DNA from: an uncultured beta proteobacterium
GTDB lineage: Bacteria; Pseudomonadota; Gammaproteobacteria; Burkholderiales; Burkholderiaceae_C
Length of the DNA stretch: 38,776 bases
Direction of reading: 5' to 3'
Assembly: GCA_903870065.1 (NCBI GenBank)
Contig: CAIQBN010000156.1
Location: 1-38,776, forward strand
Shown here piece after piece: positions 25,643 to 33,486 of the stretch (the first letter of the stretch is position 1; each line of letters opens with the position of its first letter). Below the pieces are notes generated by a model. The model had not been told where the DNA came from. It was given only the letters and a program-made list of their open reading frames with translations, and ran no database searches. The translations under genes and the position numbers were made by a program.

Positions 25643-25686
25643 CTAGCCCTCGTTAAATATACGCTTACAGCTATATTTTTTATAGC
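25643..25686 (-). repeat. Dispersed repeat family, copy C (intergenic)
   Basis: On the minus strand it starts GCTATAAAA and reaches ACGAGGGCTAG exactly 33 bases later. It fills most of the 83-base spacer between the dehydrogenase and rmuC genes. By hand 29 of 44 columns match the copy at 29097-29140. It is AT-rich compared with its surroundings and contains a TAA, so this version is not open in the frame used by the two copies inside genes. Confidence 0.75.
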
Positions 25687-25694
25687 GTTCGTCG

Positions 25695-26696
25695 CTATGA
25701 CCGTACAGCCAACCCGGTTGCGTTAAGCGGCGTCACCGCCTTGCCGTGCACCAAATATCCGATCAAATTGTCGACCGCCAGCATCGCCATGGCTCGGCGC
25801 GTGCCGGCAGTCGCGCTCGCAATGTGCGGGGTCAGTACGACGTTGGGAACGGTCAAAAGGTCCGGGTGTACCCTGGGCTCACCTTCAAAAACGTCGAGAC
25901 CGGCAGCGGCAATACGCTTCTCGCGCAGAGCGAGTGCAAGGGCTGCATCGTCCACAACCCCGCCACGCGCAATGTTGATCAGGGTGGCGCTTGGCTTCAT
26001 CAGTGCCAGTTCAGCCGCGCCGATGGTATGGTGCGAGCTTGCCGAATAGGGCACTACCAGCATCACGTGGTCCGCGGCTTTGAGCAGTTCATGTTTGCCC
26101 AGGTAGCTGGCGCGGCAATCGGCCTCTGTTGCGGCATCAAGCGGGCTGCGATTATGGTAGACAACCTGCATCCCGAACCCCCAGGCGGCGCGCCGGGCAA
26201 TGGCCTGCCCGATGCGGCCCATACCGATGATGCCCAGCGTGCTGCCATGCACTTCGGCACCGGAGAACATCTGGTAATTCCAGCGCGTCCACTTGCCAGC
26301 GCGCAGGTAATGCTCGCTCTCGGTGACGCGCCGCGCGGTGGCCATCAAGAGCGCAAAGCCAAAGTCGGCTGTGGTTTCGGTCAGCACGTCGGGCGCGTTG
26401 GTACCCAGCACACCAGCGGCAGTCATGGCATCGAGATCAAAGTTGTTGTAGCCCACGGTCATGTTGGCGCAAATCTTGAGCGCCGGGCATTGTGCCAACA
26501 GAGGCGCATCTATACGCTCCAGACCGAAAGTCAGAGCACCAGCCTTGTCGCGCAAGCGGCGCGCGATTTCTTCACGGCCCCAGTCGGCATCGTCAGGGTT
26601 GGACTCGACTTCGAAGTGTTCGGACAATCGGTGCGCCACTTCCGCAAAGATGGCACGGGTAATCAGGATGCGCGGGCGGGCAGCAGTTGAAGTCAT
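25695..26696 (-). CDS. D-2-hydroxyacid dehydrogenase (glyoxylate/hydroxypyruvate reductase type)
   Basis: The start is ATG at 26696 (333 aa); an in-frame TTG six bases earlier is less likely. The NAD(P)-binding GMGRIGQA (around residue 153) and the catalytic triad of the family are visible: Arg in NIARGGVVD (~239), Glu in GEPRVH (~268) and His in LTPHIAS (~286). It reduces 2-oxoacids such as glyoxylate or hydroxypyruvate, in the GhrB-like group. It starts only nine bases after the pncB stop and so belongs to the ABC-transporter-pncB operon. Why a hydroxyacid dehydrogenase is placed there is unknown. Confidence 0.9.
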   Translation of the reverse strand: MTSTAARPRILITRAIFAEVAHRLSEHFEVESNPDDADWGREEIARRLRDKAGALTFGLERIDAPLLAQCPALKICANMTVGYNNFDLDAMTAAGVLGTNAPDVLTETTADFGFALLMATARRVTESEHYLRAGKWTRWNYQMFSGAEVHGSTLGIIGMGRIGQAIARRAAWGFGMQVVYHNRSPLDAATEADCRASYLGKHELLKAADHVMLVVPYSASSHHTIGAAELALMKPSATLINIARGGVVDDAALALALREKRIAAAGLDVFEGEPRVHPDLLTVPNVVLTPHIASATAGTRRAMAMLAVDNLIGYLVHGKAVTPLNATGLAVRS

Positions 26697-26705
26697 GGGC
26701 AAAGG

Positions 26706-27914
26706 TCAGGGCGTTGATTCAATTTCAAAGACTTGACGCAAATAGGCCAAGTACTTTTCATCTTCGCACATGTTCTTGGACGGCGTGTCGGAGAGTTTGG
26801 CCACCGGCTGCCCGTTGCAGTGCACCATCTTGATCACAATTTGCAGCGGCTCATAGCCGAGATCATTGGTCAAATTGGTACCGATGCCAAAGGCAAGTTG
26901 GCAGCGCCCCTTGAACTGTTGGTACAGGCCGATGGTGCGCGGCACGGTCAGACTGTCGCTAAAAATCAACGTCTTGGTACGCGGGTCCACCCGGTTGCGG
27001 GTGTAATGCGCCAGCATGCGCTCGCCCCAGTCGAACGGATCGCCGCTGTCGTGGCGCGCACCGTCAAACAGTTTGCAAAAATACAGATCAAAGTCGCGCA
27101 AAAAGGCGCTCATACCGTACACATCGGACAGGGCGATGCCCAGGTCACCACGGTACTCACGCGCCCACGACTCAAAGGCAAATATCTGGCTGTCTCGCAG
27201 GCGCGGACCACGTGCCTGCGTCGCCTGCAAATACTCATGCGCCATGGTGCCCAGCGGTGTGAGGCCCAGACGCATGGCTGCGAGGGTGTTGCTGGTGCCG
27301 GCCAACTGGCCGGGCGCCCCACTGCCCTTGCCAGGGCTTTGCACCGTTCCCAGGCGCGCCACCAGCACCCGCAATACTTCATCATGCCAGGCGCGTGAAA
27401 ACCGCCTACGGGTACCGTAGTCGGCGATTTTCAGCTCGGATAGCCCATCGGCCCGCAACTGGCTGATTTTGAGGTCCAGCCGTCGCCGACCTTCCTGAAA
27501 GTCAGGGACCGACTGGGTGTTGCGAAAGTACACCTCGTTGACAATCGCCAACACCGGAATTTCAAACAATATGGTGTGCAGCCAGGGGCCAACAATCGCG
27601 ATGTCGATTTCGCCATTGGCCAAAGCAGTGACCGTGATGTACTTTTCGTTGAGCCGAAACAGACCCAAAAAGTCGACAAAATCACTTTTTATAAAGCGCA
27701 TGGACCGCAAGTAGGCCAGTTCACTGTCCTGAAAGTGCAGGCTGCACAAGGAGCGGATTTCTTCGCGAATATCGCTGGCATGCGCGGCCAGGTTCACGCC
27801 CTGCGTACGGCATTTGAAGCGGTACTCCACCTGTGCACCGGGAAATTGATGCAAGACCGCCTGCATCATGGTGAACTTATAGAGGTCGGTATCCAGTAGG
27901 CTAGTAATGATCAT
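26706..27914 (-). CDS. pncB: Nicotinate phosphoribosyltransferase
   Basis: This 402-residue enzyme of the Preiss-Handler NAD salvage pathway joins nicotinate and PRPP to nicotinate mononucleotide with ATP hydrolysis. Family features are the N-terminal [12 protein letters not shown], the internal DYGTRRRFS, and GTMAHE holding the catalytic His that is phosphorylated. The length equals that of E. coli PncB. The start lies three bases after the livF stop, with no ribosome site of its own, so translation should depend on livF. That placement within a HAAT-type ABC transporter operon is unusual and suggests that the transporter imports nicotinate or a related compound. The PRPP it needs could be supplied by the nearby cassette, but that link is only inferred. 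Confidence 0.95.
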   Translation of the reverse strand: MIITSLLDTDLYKFTMMQAVLHQFPGAQVEYRFKCRTQGVNLAAHASDIREEIRSLCSLHFQDSELAYLRSMRFIKSDFVDFLGLFRLNEKYITVTALANGEIDIAIVGPWLHTILFEIPVLAIVNEVYFRNTQSVPDFQEGRRRLDLKISQLRADGLSELKIADYGTRRRFSRAWHDEVLRVLVARLGTVQSPGKGSGAPGQLAGTSNTLAAMRLGLTPLGTMAHEYLQATQARGPRLRDSQIFAFESWAREYRGDLGIALSDVYGMSAFLRDFDLYFCKLFDGARHDSGDPFDWGERMLAHYTRNRVDPRTKTLIFSDSLTVPRTIGLYQQFKGRCQLAFGIGTNLTNDLGYEPLQIVIKMVHCNGQPVAKLSDTPSKNMCEDEKYLAYLRQVFEIESTP

Positions 27915-27917
27915 GGT

Positions 27918-28607
27918 CTAGGCGACAAGCGCAGTCTGTGCGGTCAGTGTAATCACGCGGTCCGCCCGTTCGGCAAGAATTCCGTTTTGCTCCGCCACCA
28001 GCATCGCCATGCCCTGCTGCTTCAAGCGCAACAATGCATCGCGTATAGACTCCGCCAATACCGGCGATATGCCTTCGCAGGGCTCATCAAGCAAAAGCAA
28101 GGATGGTCCGGTCATCAAGGTGCGGGCAATGCTCAGCATTTGCTGCTCGCCGCCGCTCATATGCGCGGCACTTCGGCCAAGCATGGTCGACAGCGCGGGG
28201 AACAAATGCAGCACCCGCCGGCGCCGCTCAACGACCGGCACCTGACTCCATCCTTCGAACTCGCCATCTGGGGAGGCAACCGCGGCGGCAGGCACGGGGT
28301 TGCGCGCGCCAATCAACAAGTTTTGCTCGACCGTCAACGCAGTAAACAACCGCCGGTCTTCAGGAACATAACCCAGGCCACGCAACGCACGCACGTGCGG
28401 CTGGAGCGCCAATATGCTCTCAAATTGATAGTGCATCGAGCCCTCTACACGAGGGCCAAGGCCCATAATTGCTTGCAGCAGCGTTGACTTGCCAGCGCCA
28501 TTCAAACCCTGCAACACCACCAACTCTCCCGCCGCGACATGCAGCGACACGCCAAAAAGGGACTGTGCCGAGCCGTACCAGGCACACACGTCACGCAGTT
28601 CAAGCAT
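27918..28607 (-). CDS. livF: HAAT-type ABC transporter ATP-binding protein LivF
   Basis: The start is ATG at 28607 (229 aa), the first start giving the normal LivF N-terminus; it overlaps the livG stop by eight bases, and the longer frame to 28718 lies inside livG. Walker A is GLNGAGKST (~34-42), the signature is MSGGEQQML and Walker B is LLLLDEPCEGISP, with CEG in place of the common SLG or SEG. A 20-residue Pro/Ala-rich insert sits before the signature. As one of two ATPases it powers the LivHM permease. Substrates of this class include branched-chain amino acids, urea and aromatic acids. Confidence 0.9.
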   Translation of the reverse strand: MLELRDVCAWYGSAQSLFGVSLHVAAGELVVLQGLNGAGKSTLLQAIMGLGPRVEGSMHYQFESILALQPHVRALRGLGYVPEDRRLFTALTVEQNLLIGARNPVPAAAVASPDGEFEGWSQVPVVERRRRVLHLFPALSTMLGRSAAHMSGGEQQMLSIARTLMTGPSLLLLDEPCEGISPVLAESIRDALLRLKQQGMAMLVAEQNGILAERADRVITLTAQTALVA

Positions 28608-29421
28608 GGCATTGCTCCGCCGCGCGGCCAGGCTCCCACCAATGGCCCAAGTAGCGTTCTCGCACATTGGAGTCAGCCGCAATGTCCTGCGGACTACCCT
28701 GGGCCGCCACCAATCCATCTATCAGCACCAATACCCGGTCGGCGTATCCGAACACGGCGTCCATGTTGTGTTCGGTATAGAGCACAGCAATACCTCGGCG
28801 ATCGGCCTGGGGTCGGGTCAGGGACTTCACCAGGTCCATCAACTGCGTCCGTTCAGTTGCAGCCAAACCGGCAGCCGGTTCATCAAGCAGCAACATCTGC
28901 GGACCTGCCGGAATTGACCGCGCGTTCGTTTCGCCAATGCCATGCAGTCCGGCAAGCGCCATGGCCAATTCAAGCCGTTTCTTTGCTCCGTAGGGCAGGA
29001 CTTTGGCCTGCGTCAGAGCCAACTCAAGCAAACCGACCCGCTCCAGCAGCATCCTGGCGCGCGCTGTGTTTCCATCTTCGAGGATGTTATAGGCCGCTAG
29101 CCCTCGTGAATACTGCGTCAGTAGCTGCACATTTTGTAGCACAGTGAGCGCCTCGAAGGTACGCGCCACCTGAAACGTGCGGGCAATACCGTGCTTCAAT
29201 CGCTGGGCCGGCTGCAAGGGGTCCACCCGTTGACCGTTCCACCACACCGTACCGGTGGTCAGTTTCTGCTGCCCTGCAATGCAAGCAAACAAGGTCGACT
29301 TGCCGGCCCCGTTGGGACCGATAAGCGCCACACACTCCCCCGGTTGCACCGTCATGGTGACGCCATTGACTGCGCGCACACCTGCAAAGTGCTTGACCAG
29401 TCCGGTGACTTGCAATGCCAT
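28600..29421 (-). CDS. livG: HAAT-type ABC transporter ATP-binding protein LivG
   Basis: The start is ATG at 29421 (273 aa), directly after the permease stop; the frame upstream overlaps the permease gene. Walker A is GPNGAGKST (~36-44), the signature-like motif is LPYGAKKRLE, Walker B is MLLLDEPAAGL, and the switch His is in TEHNMD. Two oddities occur. A ~15-residue insert (GLHGIGETNARS...) separates the signature helix from Walker B. Around residues 95-109 the DNA carries a dispersed repeat (29097-29140) encoding VLQNVQLLTQYSRGL with rare codons. Both spots are at surface-exposed positions in the family, so the ATPase is probably still active. Confidence 0.88.
   Translation of the reverse strand: MALQVTGLVKHFAGVRAVNGVTMTVQPGECVALIGPNGAGKSTLFACIAGQQKLTTGTVWWNGQRVDPLQPAQRLKHGIARTFQVARTFEALTVLQNVQLLTQYSRGLAAYNILEDGNTARARMLLERVGLLELALTQAKVLPYGAKKRLELAMALAGLHGIGETNARSIPAGPQMLLLDEPAAGLAATERTQLMDLVKSLTRPQADRRGIAVLYTEHNMDAVFGYADRVLVLIDGLVAAQGSPQDIAADSNVRERYLGHWWEPGRAAEQCHA
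29097..29140 (-). repeat. Dispersed repeat family, copy D (inside livG)
   Basis: On the minus strand it starts GCTACAAAA and reaches ACGAGGGCTAG exactly 33 bases later. It is translated in frame within livG, in the same frame as the copy inside the acyl-CoA ligase (CTA CAA ... CGA GGG CTA). By hand it matches copy B in 31 of 44 columns and copy C in 29 of 44. Confidence 0.65.
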
Positions 29422-29423
29422 GT

Positions 29424-31286
29424 TCAGGTCCCCGTCGCGCCGGAGCGGCGGCGCGTCAGCGCAAACCACCGTACGCCGAGCAGCCCGGAAGGCGCAAAGA
29501 CCATGATGACCATCACCAGCACGCCCAGCGCACCCCGCCAATATTCAAATCCGCGCCCCAGCTCTGCGGCGGCAAACACCAAAATGAGTGCGCCGGCGCA
29601 GGCACCCCATAATTGATGTACGCCTCCAAGCAGGATCACCAGTAACGCATCCACCGATGTTGAAACGGCTGCCACCGATGGAAAAACAGCGCCTTGATGG
29701 GCCGCAAACAAACCGCCCGCCAGCCCCGCCAGCGTGGCACTCTCCACATATATTCGGTACTTGATCCAGTGCAAAGGTAAGCCGCTGGCTGCGGCGCGCT
29801 CGGGCGCGTCACGCACCGCCTGAAGCGCTGCCCCCAGGGTGGACCGACTTAAGCGCGCCAGTGCGCCGACACTGAGCAGCGCCAAACCCACGAGTAGAGC
29901 AAAAAACAGCGAACGGGTGTCGGGCGAAACCAGCTGCAAACCAATCATTCCGTTGTCTCCACCTGTCAACGCCACCGATTGACTGGCCAGGGCCCAGACA
30001 ATTTGCGCCAGCGCCAGTGAGAGCATCGCCAAATACACTCCCGCGCTGCGCACCAGAACCCAACCCAGCAGCGCCGCCACACCCAATGCGGCCAGACAAC
30101 CTGCTGCCAAGGCACCAGGTAGACCCCAAGCCAAATGGGAATGCGCCAAGGCAGCTCCATAGGCGCCCAATCCAAAAAATGCGGCATGCCCAAAACTCAC
30201 CAGCCCGCCCAAGGCCATCATGGACTGAAGGCTGACACCCAGAATGACCAGAATCAATCCATCGCTGACCAGCGACTGCCAGTAGCCACCCTTTATCCAC
30301 GCCAGCATGGCAACCGCCACCAGCAAGCCGCTAACCAGCCAAGCCCCAAGACGGGTTGCCGGCGTGTGATGGAACTGATGCGCCACCTCCGGGGGCCCGG
30401 CGTCCAGCGCCTGACCAAGCAAACCTTGGGGGCGCACGCCCAGCACGATCGCCATCGTCACAAACACTAACACGAGTGTGGCCTGCGGAAAGAGACTAAT
30501 GCCAAACGCGTGTACCAACCCAATTAATACGGCGGCAATAAAAGCGCCGCCTATGCTGCCCAAACCACCGGTGACAACCACAACAAAAGTCTCGACCACT
30601 ACATTCAGGTCCATCTGCAAGTGGGCTGGCTCACGCGGCAACTGCAGTGCGCCACCCAGCCCGGCCAGAGCACAGCCCAGGCCCACCGTGAGCAGCATCA
30701 GCGGCGCTGGGTTGATACCCAGTGCCGCCAACATCGCCCTATCCTGGGTTGCAGCCCGAATGCGCGTTCCAAACGATGTCCGGGTGAGCAACAGGTGTAA
30801 CCCTAGCCAAACCAGCGGCCCCAATGCAATAGTCAACACCTGGTACTGAGGAAAGTATTCGCCACCAATTTCGAATGATCCTTTCAGGCCGGCAAACCGT
30901 GGCGCAAATACCTCGTTTGGGCCGAACACCCAGCGCATCGCATCATGCAAGAACAAACTGAGTCCAAAGGTGGCCACGAGTTGATAAAGCTGGGGCACTG
31001 CGTACAAGCGGCGTAACAAAAGAAACTCAGCGATCACCCCCGTCACGGCAGCACTCAGCGCTCCTAAAAACATAGCCAGCGCATACAGCAGGGGACTCTC
31101 GCTCCAGGAGGGAAACCAGTCAACCAACCAGTGCGCACTGAATAGTGCACCCAACATGAAGAAACTGCCATGTGCGAAATTGACGATCCGGGTCACGCCA
31201 AAAATCAGCGTCAGCCCGGCCGCCATGATGAACAGCGTGGTGGCGTAGCTCAAACCGTTGAGAAACTGAATAGCGTAAAAACTCAT
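29424..31286 (-). CDS. Fused LivH-LivM permease of a HAAT-type ABC transporter
   Basis: This 620-residue protein joins two permeases that are usually separate. Residues ~1-290 match LivH (GLTLIFGVTRIVNFAHGSF near the start), and ~325-610 match LivM (with VSFGHAAFFGLGAYGAAL). A short linker (~290-320) with AGPPEVAHQFHH connects them; about 16-18 membrane segments are expected. The sequence is continuous with no stop, so the fusion is real in this sequence. The livG ATG follows two bases after the stop. No periplasmic binding protein gene is in the operon or in the window, so it must come from elsewhere. Substrate is not determinable; neighbouring pncB suggests a pyridine carboxylate. Confidence 0.9.
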   Translation of the reverse strand: MSFYAIQFLNGLSYATTLFIMAAGLTLIFGVTRIVNFAHGSFFMLGALFSAHWLVDWFPSWSESPLLYALAMFLGALSAAVTGVIAEFLLLRRLYAVPQLYQLVATFGLSLFLHDAMRWVFGPNEVFAPRFAGLKGSFEIGGEYFPQYQVLTIALGPLVWLGLHLLLTRTSFGTRIRAATQDRAMLAALGINPAPLMLLTVGLGCALAGLGGALQLPREPAHLQMDLNVVVETFVVVVTGGLGSIGGAFIAAVLIGLVHAFGISLFPQATLVLVFVTMAIVLGVRPQGLLGQALDAGPPEVAHQFHHTPATRLGAWLVSGLLVAVAMLAWIKGGYWQSLVSDGLILVILGVSLQSMMALGGLVSFGHAAFFGLGAYGAALAHSHLAWGLPGALAAGCLAALGVAALLGWVLVRSAGVYLAMLSLALAQIVWALASQSVALTGGDNGMIGLQLVSPDTRSLFFALLVGLALLSVGALARLSRSTLGAALQAVRDAPERAAASGLPLHWIKYRIYVESATLAGLAGGLFAAHQGAVFPSVAAVSTSVDALLVILLGGVHQLWGACAGALILVFAAAELGRGFEYWRGALGVLVMVIMVFAPSGLLGVRWFALTRRRSGATGT

Positions 31287-31349
31287 GCCAACAGCACTTG
31301 AACAGAATGTGCCAAGCGCTTACACACCGTCACGCACGCCGCGGTCCCA

Positions 31350-32045
31350 TCAGTCCAGCCAGGTTGTGAAGTCTTGTACCGGTACGCGGGGCGTATGAAA
31401 CGAATTGACTATGGCGGTCTCATCGGCATACCCCAATGCCATACCGCATACCAGCATTTCGTCCGCACCCGCACCAATATGCGGCATGATAATTTTGGAA
31501 AACCCATTCCAGGCTGCCTGCGGACAGGTATGTAGCCCGTGCCCCCGCGCTGCAACCATGATGTTTTGTAAAAAAGCTCCGTAGTCCACGAGCGAGCCAC
31601 GCCCCATCACGCGGTCAATAGTGAACATCAACCCCACCGGCGCATCGAAAAAGCGGTAGTTGCGCTGATGCTGCAGGTGCATTTTGTCTTTATCGCCCTT
31701 GCCGATGCCCAGCAATCCATAGAGCCCCCAACCGTTCTCACGACGCCGGTCGACATAAGGGCTGACCCACTTTTGAGGGTAATAGTCGTACTCTTCAGCG
31801 TACGTTGCGGCCAGCGCCGGGTCAGTTCGCATCGCGTCGTGGGCCGCACAGACCCGCTCAACCAGCGCGTCACGGCTCGCGCTCTGTAACACATAGACGC
31901 GCCACGGCTGGCAATTGGTACCAGATGGTGCTCGACTTGCAACCTGCAGAATTTGCATCAAGACTTCCCGATCGACAGGACGGGATGTGAATGCCCGCAC
32001 TGACATGCGGGAAGTAATAGCCTCGTCAATTGCTGACAACGTCAT
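31350..32045 (-). CDS. Nitroreductase-family FMN oxidoreductase
   Basis: This 231-residue protein has the nitroreductase fold: an N-terminal SRMSVRAFTSRPV motif, the FMN-binding RAPSGTNCQPW segment (~38-48), and the C-terminal LVCGMALGYAD followed by NSFHTPR. Such enzymes use NAD(P)H to reduce nitroaromatics, quinones or related substrates through FMN. GGAG lies eight bases upstream of the ATG at 32045. The ATG overlaps the thioesterase stop in an ATGA junction, so the two are co-translated. The 63-base gap to the transporter gene contains no visible terminator, so the transporter operon may start with the thioesterase. Confidence 0.9.
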   Translation of the reverse strand: MTLSAIDEAITSRMSVRAFTSRPVDREVLMQILQVASRAPSGTNCQPWRVYVLQSASRDALVERVCAAHDAMRTDPALAATYAEEYDYYPQKWVSPYVDRRRENGWGLYGLLGIGKGDKDKMHLQHQRNYRFFDAPVGLMFTIDRVMGRGSLVDYGAFLQNIMVAARGHGLHTCPQAAWNGFSKIIMPHIGAGADEMLVCGMALGYADETAIVNSFHTPRVPVQDFTTWLD

Positions 32046-32485
32046 ATTAAAGTCTCCAATACGGATCGCAAATTCACTGGTAAGGATACCGGTCGCCGAG
32101 TCACCCGGTCTACATAAACATGTACAAAATGGCCCTTTGCCGCCGTGAGGTCCGAGTTGCCAAAAATTCCCACCTCATAACGAACACTTGATGTTCCTAA
32201 ACGTGCCACACGTATGCCCACATCAACCGTTTGCGGGAAGGTCAGTGAAGCGAAGTAATTGCACTGGGTTTCGATTACTAGACCAATCGTCTCCCCCGCA
32301 TCAATGTCCAATACGCCGCGCTCAATCAGGTAAGCGTTGACAGCAGTGTCAAACCAACTGTAGTACACCACATTGTTGACATGCCCATAGGCATCGTTGT
32401 CCATCCAGCGGGTGGCAATCGGACGAAATGCGCGGTATGCACCGCGCGATTCAGGCATGGGTTTGTTGGTTGTTCGCTCTGACAT
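32042..32485 (-). CDS. Hotdog-fold acyl-CoA thioesterase (4HBT/YbgC type)
   Basis: This 147-residue protein carries the single-hotdog active-site pattern RWMDNDAYGHVNN (residues 26-38), with D29 as the likely catalytic acid, and the following YYSWFD helix. Members hydrolyse acyl- or aroyl-CoA thioesters in the cytoplasm. Its gene is first on the minus strand after the phaP promoter region, and its stop overlaps the nitroreductase start. Proximity to phaP, PHB metabolism and an ABC transporter for a possible aromatic acid makes either fatty-acyl or aromatic-CoA substrates plausible. Confidence 0.85.
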   Translation of the reverse strand: MSERTTNKPMPESRGAYRAFRPIATRWMDNDAYGHVNNVVYYSWFDTAVNAYLIERGVLDIDAGETIGLVIETQCNYFASLTFPQTVDVGIRVARLGTSSVRYEVGIFGNSDLTAAKGHFVHVYVDRVTRRPVSLPVNLRSVLETLI

Positions 32486-32605
32486 GACTTCATTTTGCCA
32501 GTACCGCCGCGCATGGTCCCAAAACCGTCATCAGACCCACGCAAAATCAAAATGCGGTGTGACGCGCTGTTGAAATCCGGTTCGTTTTAGAAATTTTGCT
32601 CTAAA

Positions 32606-32622
32606 TTGTTGCAATGCAACAA
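32606..32622. promoter_or_regulatory. Upstream PhaR-like operator of phaP
   Basis: TTGTTGCAATGCAACAA is a perfect 17-base palindrome ending eight bases before the -35 element of the phaP promoter. A second site of the same type lies at 32664-32680. TGC/GCA-rich palindromes of this form are known targets of PhaR, the PHB-sensing repressor of phasin genes. The phaR gene itself is not in the window. Confidence 0.65.
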
Positions 32623-32629
32623 AAAACAC

Positions 32630-32657
32630 TTGCACACCCCCAGCGGAACCCTATAAT
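32630..32657 (+). promoter_or_regulatory. Sigma-70 promoter of phaP
   Basis: TTGCAC at 32630-32635 and a perfect TATAAT at 32652-32657 are separated by 16 bases. Transcription should start near 32664, giving a leader of about 85 bases before the phaP ATG. The two PhaR-like operators lie on either side, the downstream one covering the start point. Confidence 0.75.
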
Positions 32658-32663
32658 TGAACC

Positions 32664-32680
32664 ATGCTGCACTGCAACAT
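32664..32680. promoter_or_regulatory. Downstream PhaR-like operator at the phaP transcription start
   Basis: ATGCTGCACTGCAACAT is a near-palindrome (one mismatched pair beside the odd centre) lying just after the -10 element. It shares TGC-N-GCA-N-TGCA-N-CA with the perfect palindrome at 32606-32622. A repressor bound here would block initiation. Confidence 0.6.
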
Positions 32681-32749
32681 AGACAGGCTGACATAGCAAG
32701 TCACAGGGCAGATAGTAAATTTATTACCTTAACTCTTGGAGATTTTGAA

Positions 32750-33292
32750 ATGATGACTGTTGATCAAGTGATGGCTTCCCACAAGGCTAACCTCGAAACC
32801 CTGTTTGGTTTGACCAGCAAGGCCTTCGAAGGCGTAGAGAAGATTGTAGAACTCAACCTGACCGCTTCCAAAGCTGCTCTGTCAGAAGCCAACACACACA
32901 CTCAATCGCTGTTAAGCGTGAAGGACGCGCAAGAATTGCTGGCTTTGCAGTCAGGCCTATTTCAGCCTTTGGCCGAAAAGACCGCCGCTTACAGCCGTCA
33001 TCTCTATGACATCGCGACCAGCAGCACCGCCGAGTTCAGCAAGAACTTGGAGAGCCAGGCAGCTGACGCACAAAAGAAGTTCATGGGTTTGGTTGATAGC
33101 GCTGCTAAAAATGCTCCCGCTGGTTCTGAGTCTGCGGTTGCGATCATGAAAAGTTCTGTTTCTGCCGCCAACAATGCACTGGAATCAGTACAGAAAGCAG
33201 TTAAGCAAGCAACTGAAATGGCCGAAGCCAATTTCAATGCCGTAGCTGCAACTGCAACCAGCGCGACCAAACAAGCCGCCAAGAAGCGTTAA
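32750..33292 (+). CDS. phaP: Phasin (PHB granule-associated protein)
   Basis: The start is ATG at 32750 or the adjacent ATG at 32753 (180 or 179 aa), with GGAG eight bases upstream; an upstream in-frame extension lies in the promoter and is not coding. The protein is rich in Ala, Lys, Glu and Ser, is almost wholly helical, and has no signal peptide. It matches the phasin_2 family ([19 protein letters not shown], the central [18 protein letters not shown], and a Lys/Ala tail). Phasins coat polyhydroxybutyrate granules and control their number and size. A strong promoter, PhaR-like operators and a strong terminator fit a highly expressed, PHB-responsive gene. Confidence 0.95.
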   Translation: MMTVDQVMASHKANLETLFGLTSKAFEGVEKIVELNLTASKAALSEANTHTQSLLSVKDAQELLALQSGLFQPLAEKTAAYSRHLYDIATSSTAEFSKNLESQAADAQKKFMGLVDSAAKNAPAGSESAVAIMKSSVSAANNALESVQKAVKQATEMAEANFNAVAATATSATKQAAKKR

Positions 33293-33454
33293 TTTTAGAA
33301 ATGTTGGGAAATGCGCCATTCCAAGGATTGGAGTGCCATCTCTAGCAAACAAGGGAATACCCTGACATAATCCATTTAATCGTAGGGTGCAAAAGTGCCC
33401 AACCCGGTTGTCTCCTCGGGTCCTTTCGAAACCATCAGGTTCAGGGATCCCTTC
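33293..33454 (+). other. Structured 162-base phaP 3' region, possible 3'-UTR-derived small RNA
   Basis: The stretch between the phaP stop and its terminator is non-coding but has several small hairpins, such as ACCCG (33402-33406) with CGGGT (33417-33421) and a GGG-AATA-CCC near 33355. No promoter inside it could be placed. It may simply be a long 3' UTR; a processed small RNA is speculative. Confidence 0.25.
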
Positions 33455-33485
33455 AAGGCCTCGTTGCAAAACGAGGCCTTTTTTT
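33455..33485 (+). terminator. Strong intrinsic terminator of phaP
   Basis: AAGGCCTCGTT pairs perfectly with AACGAGGCCTT over eleven bases around the tetraloop GCAA (a stable GNRA loop), followed by a T-run to 33485. It acts on the plus strand. The patatin gene converges on it from the other side, but on that strand no T-run follows the hairpin. Confidence 0.93.
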
Positions 33486-33486
33486 A

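Noticed and set aside
25746-26690. 314-residue open frame on the plus strand opposite the 2-hydroxyacid dehydrogenase
   Set aside because: The opposite strand has clear catalytic motifs; this frame has low-complexity, His/Gly-rich translation typical of an antisense shadow.
32657-32749. N-terminal extension of phaP
   Set aside because: It begins at the -10 element, upstream of the expected transcription start, and family members begin near the MMTVDQ sequence.
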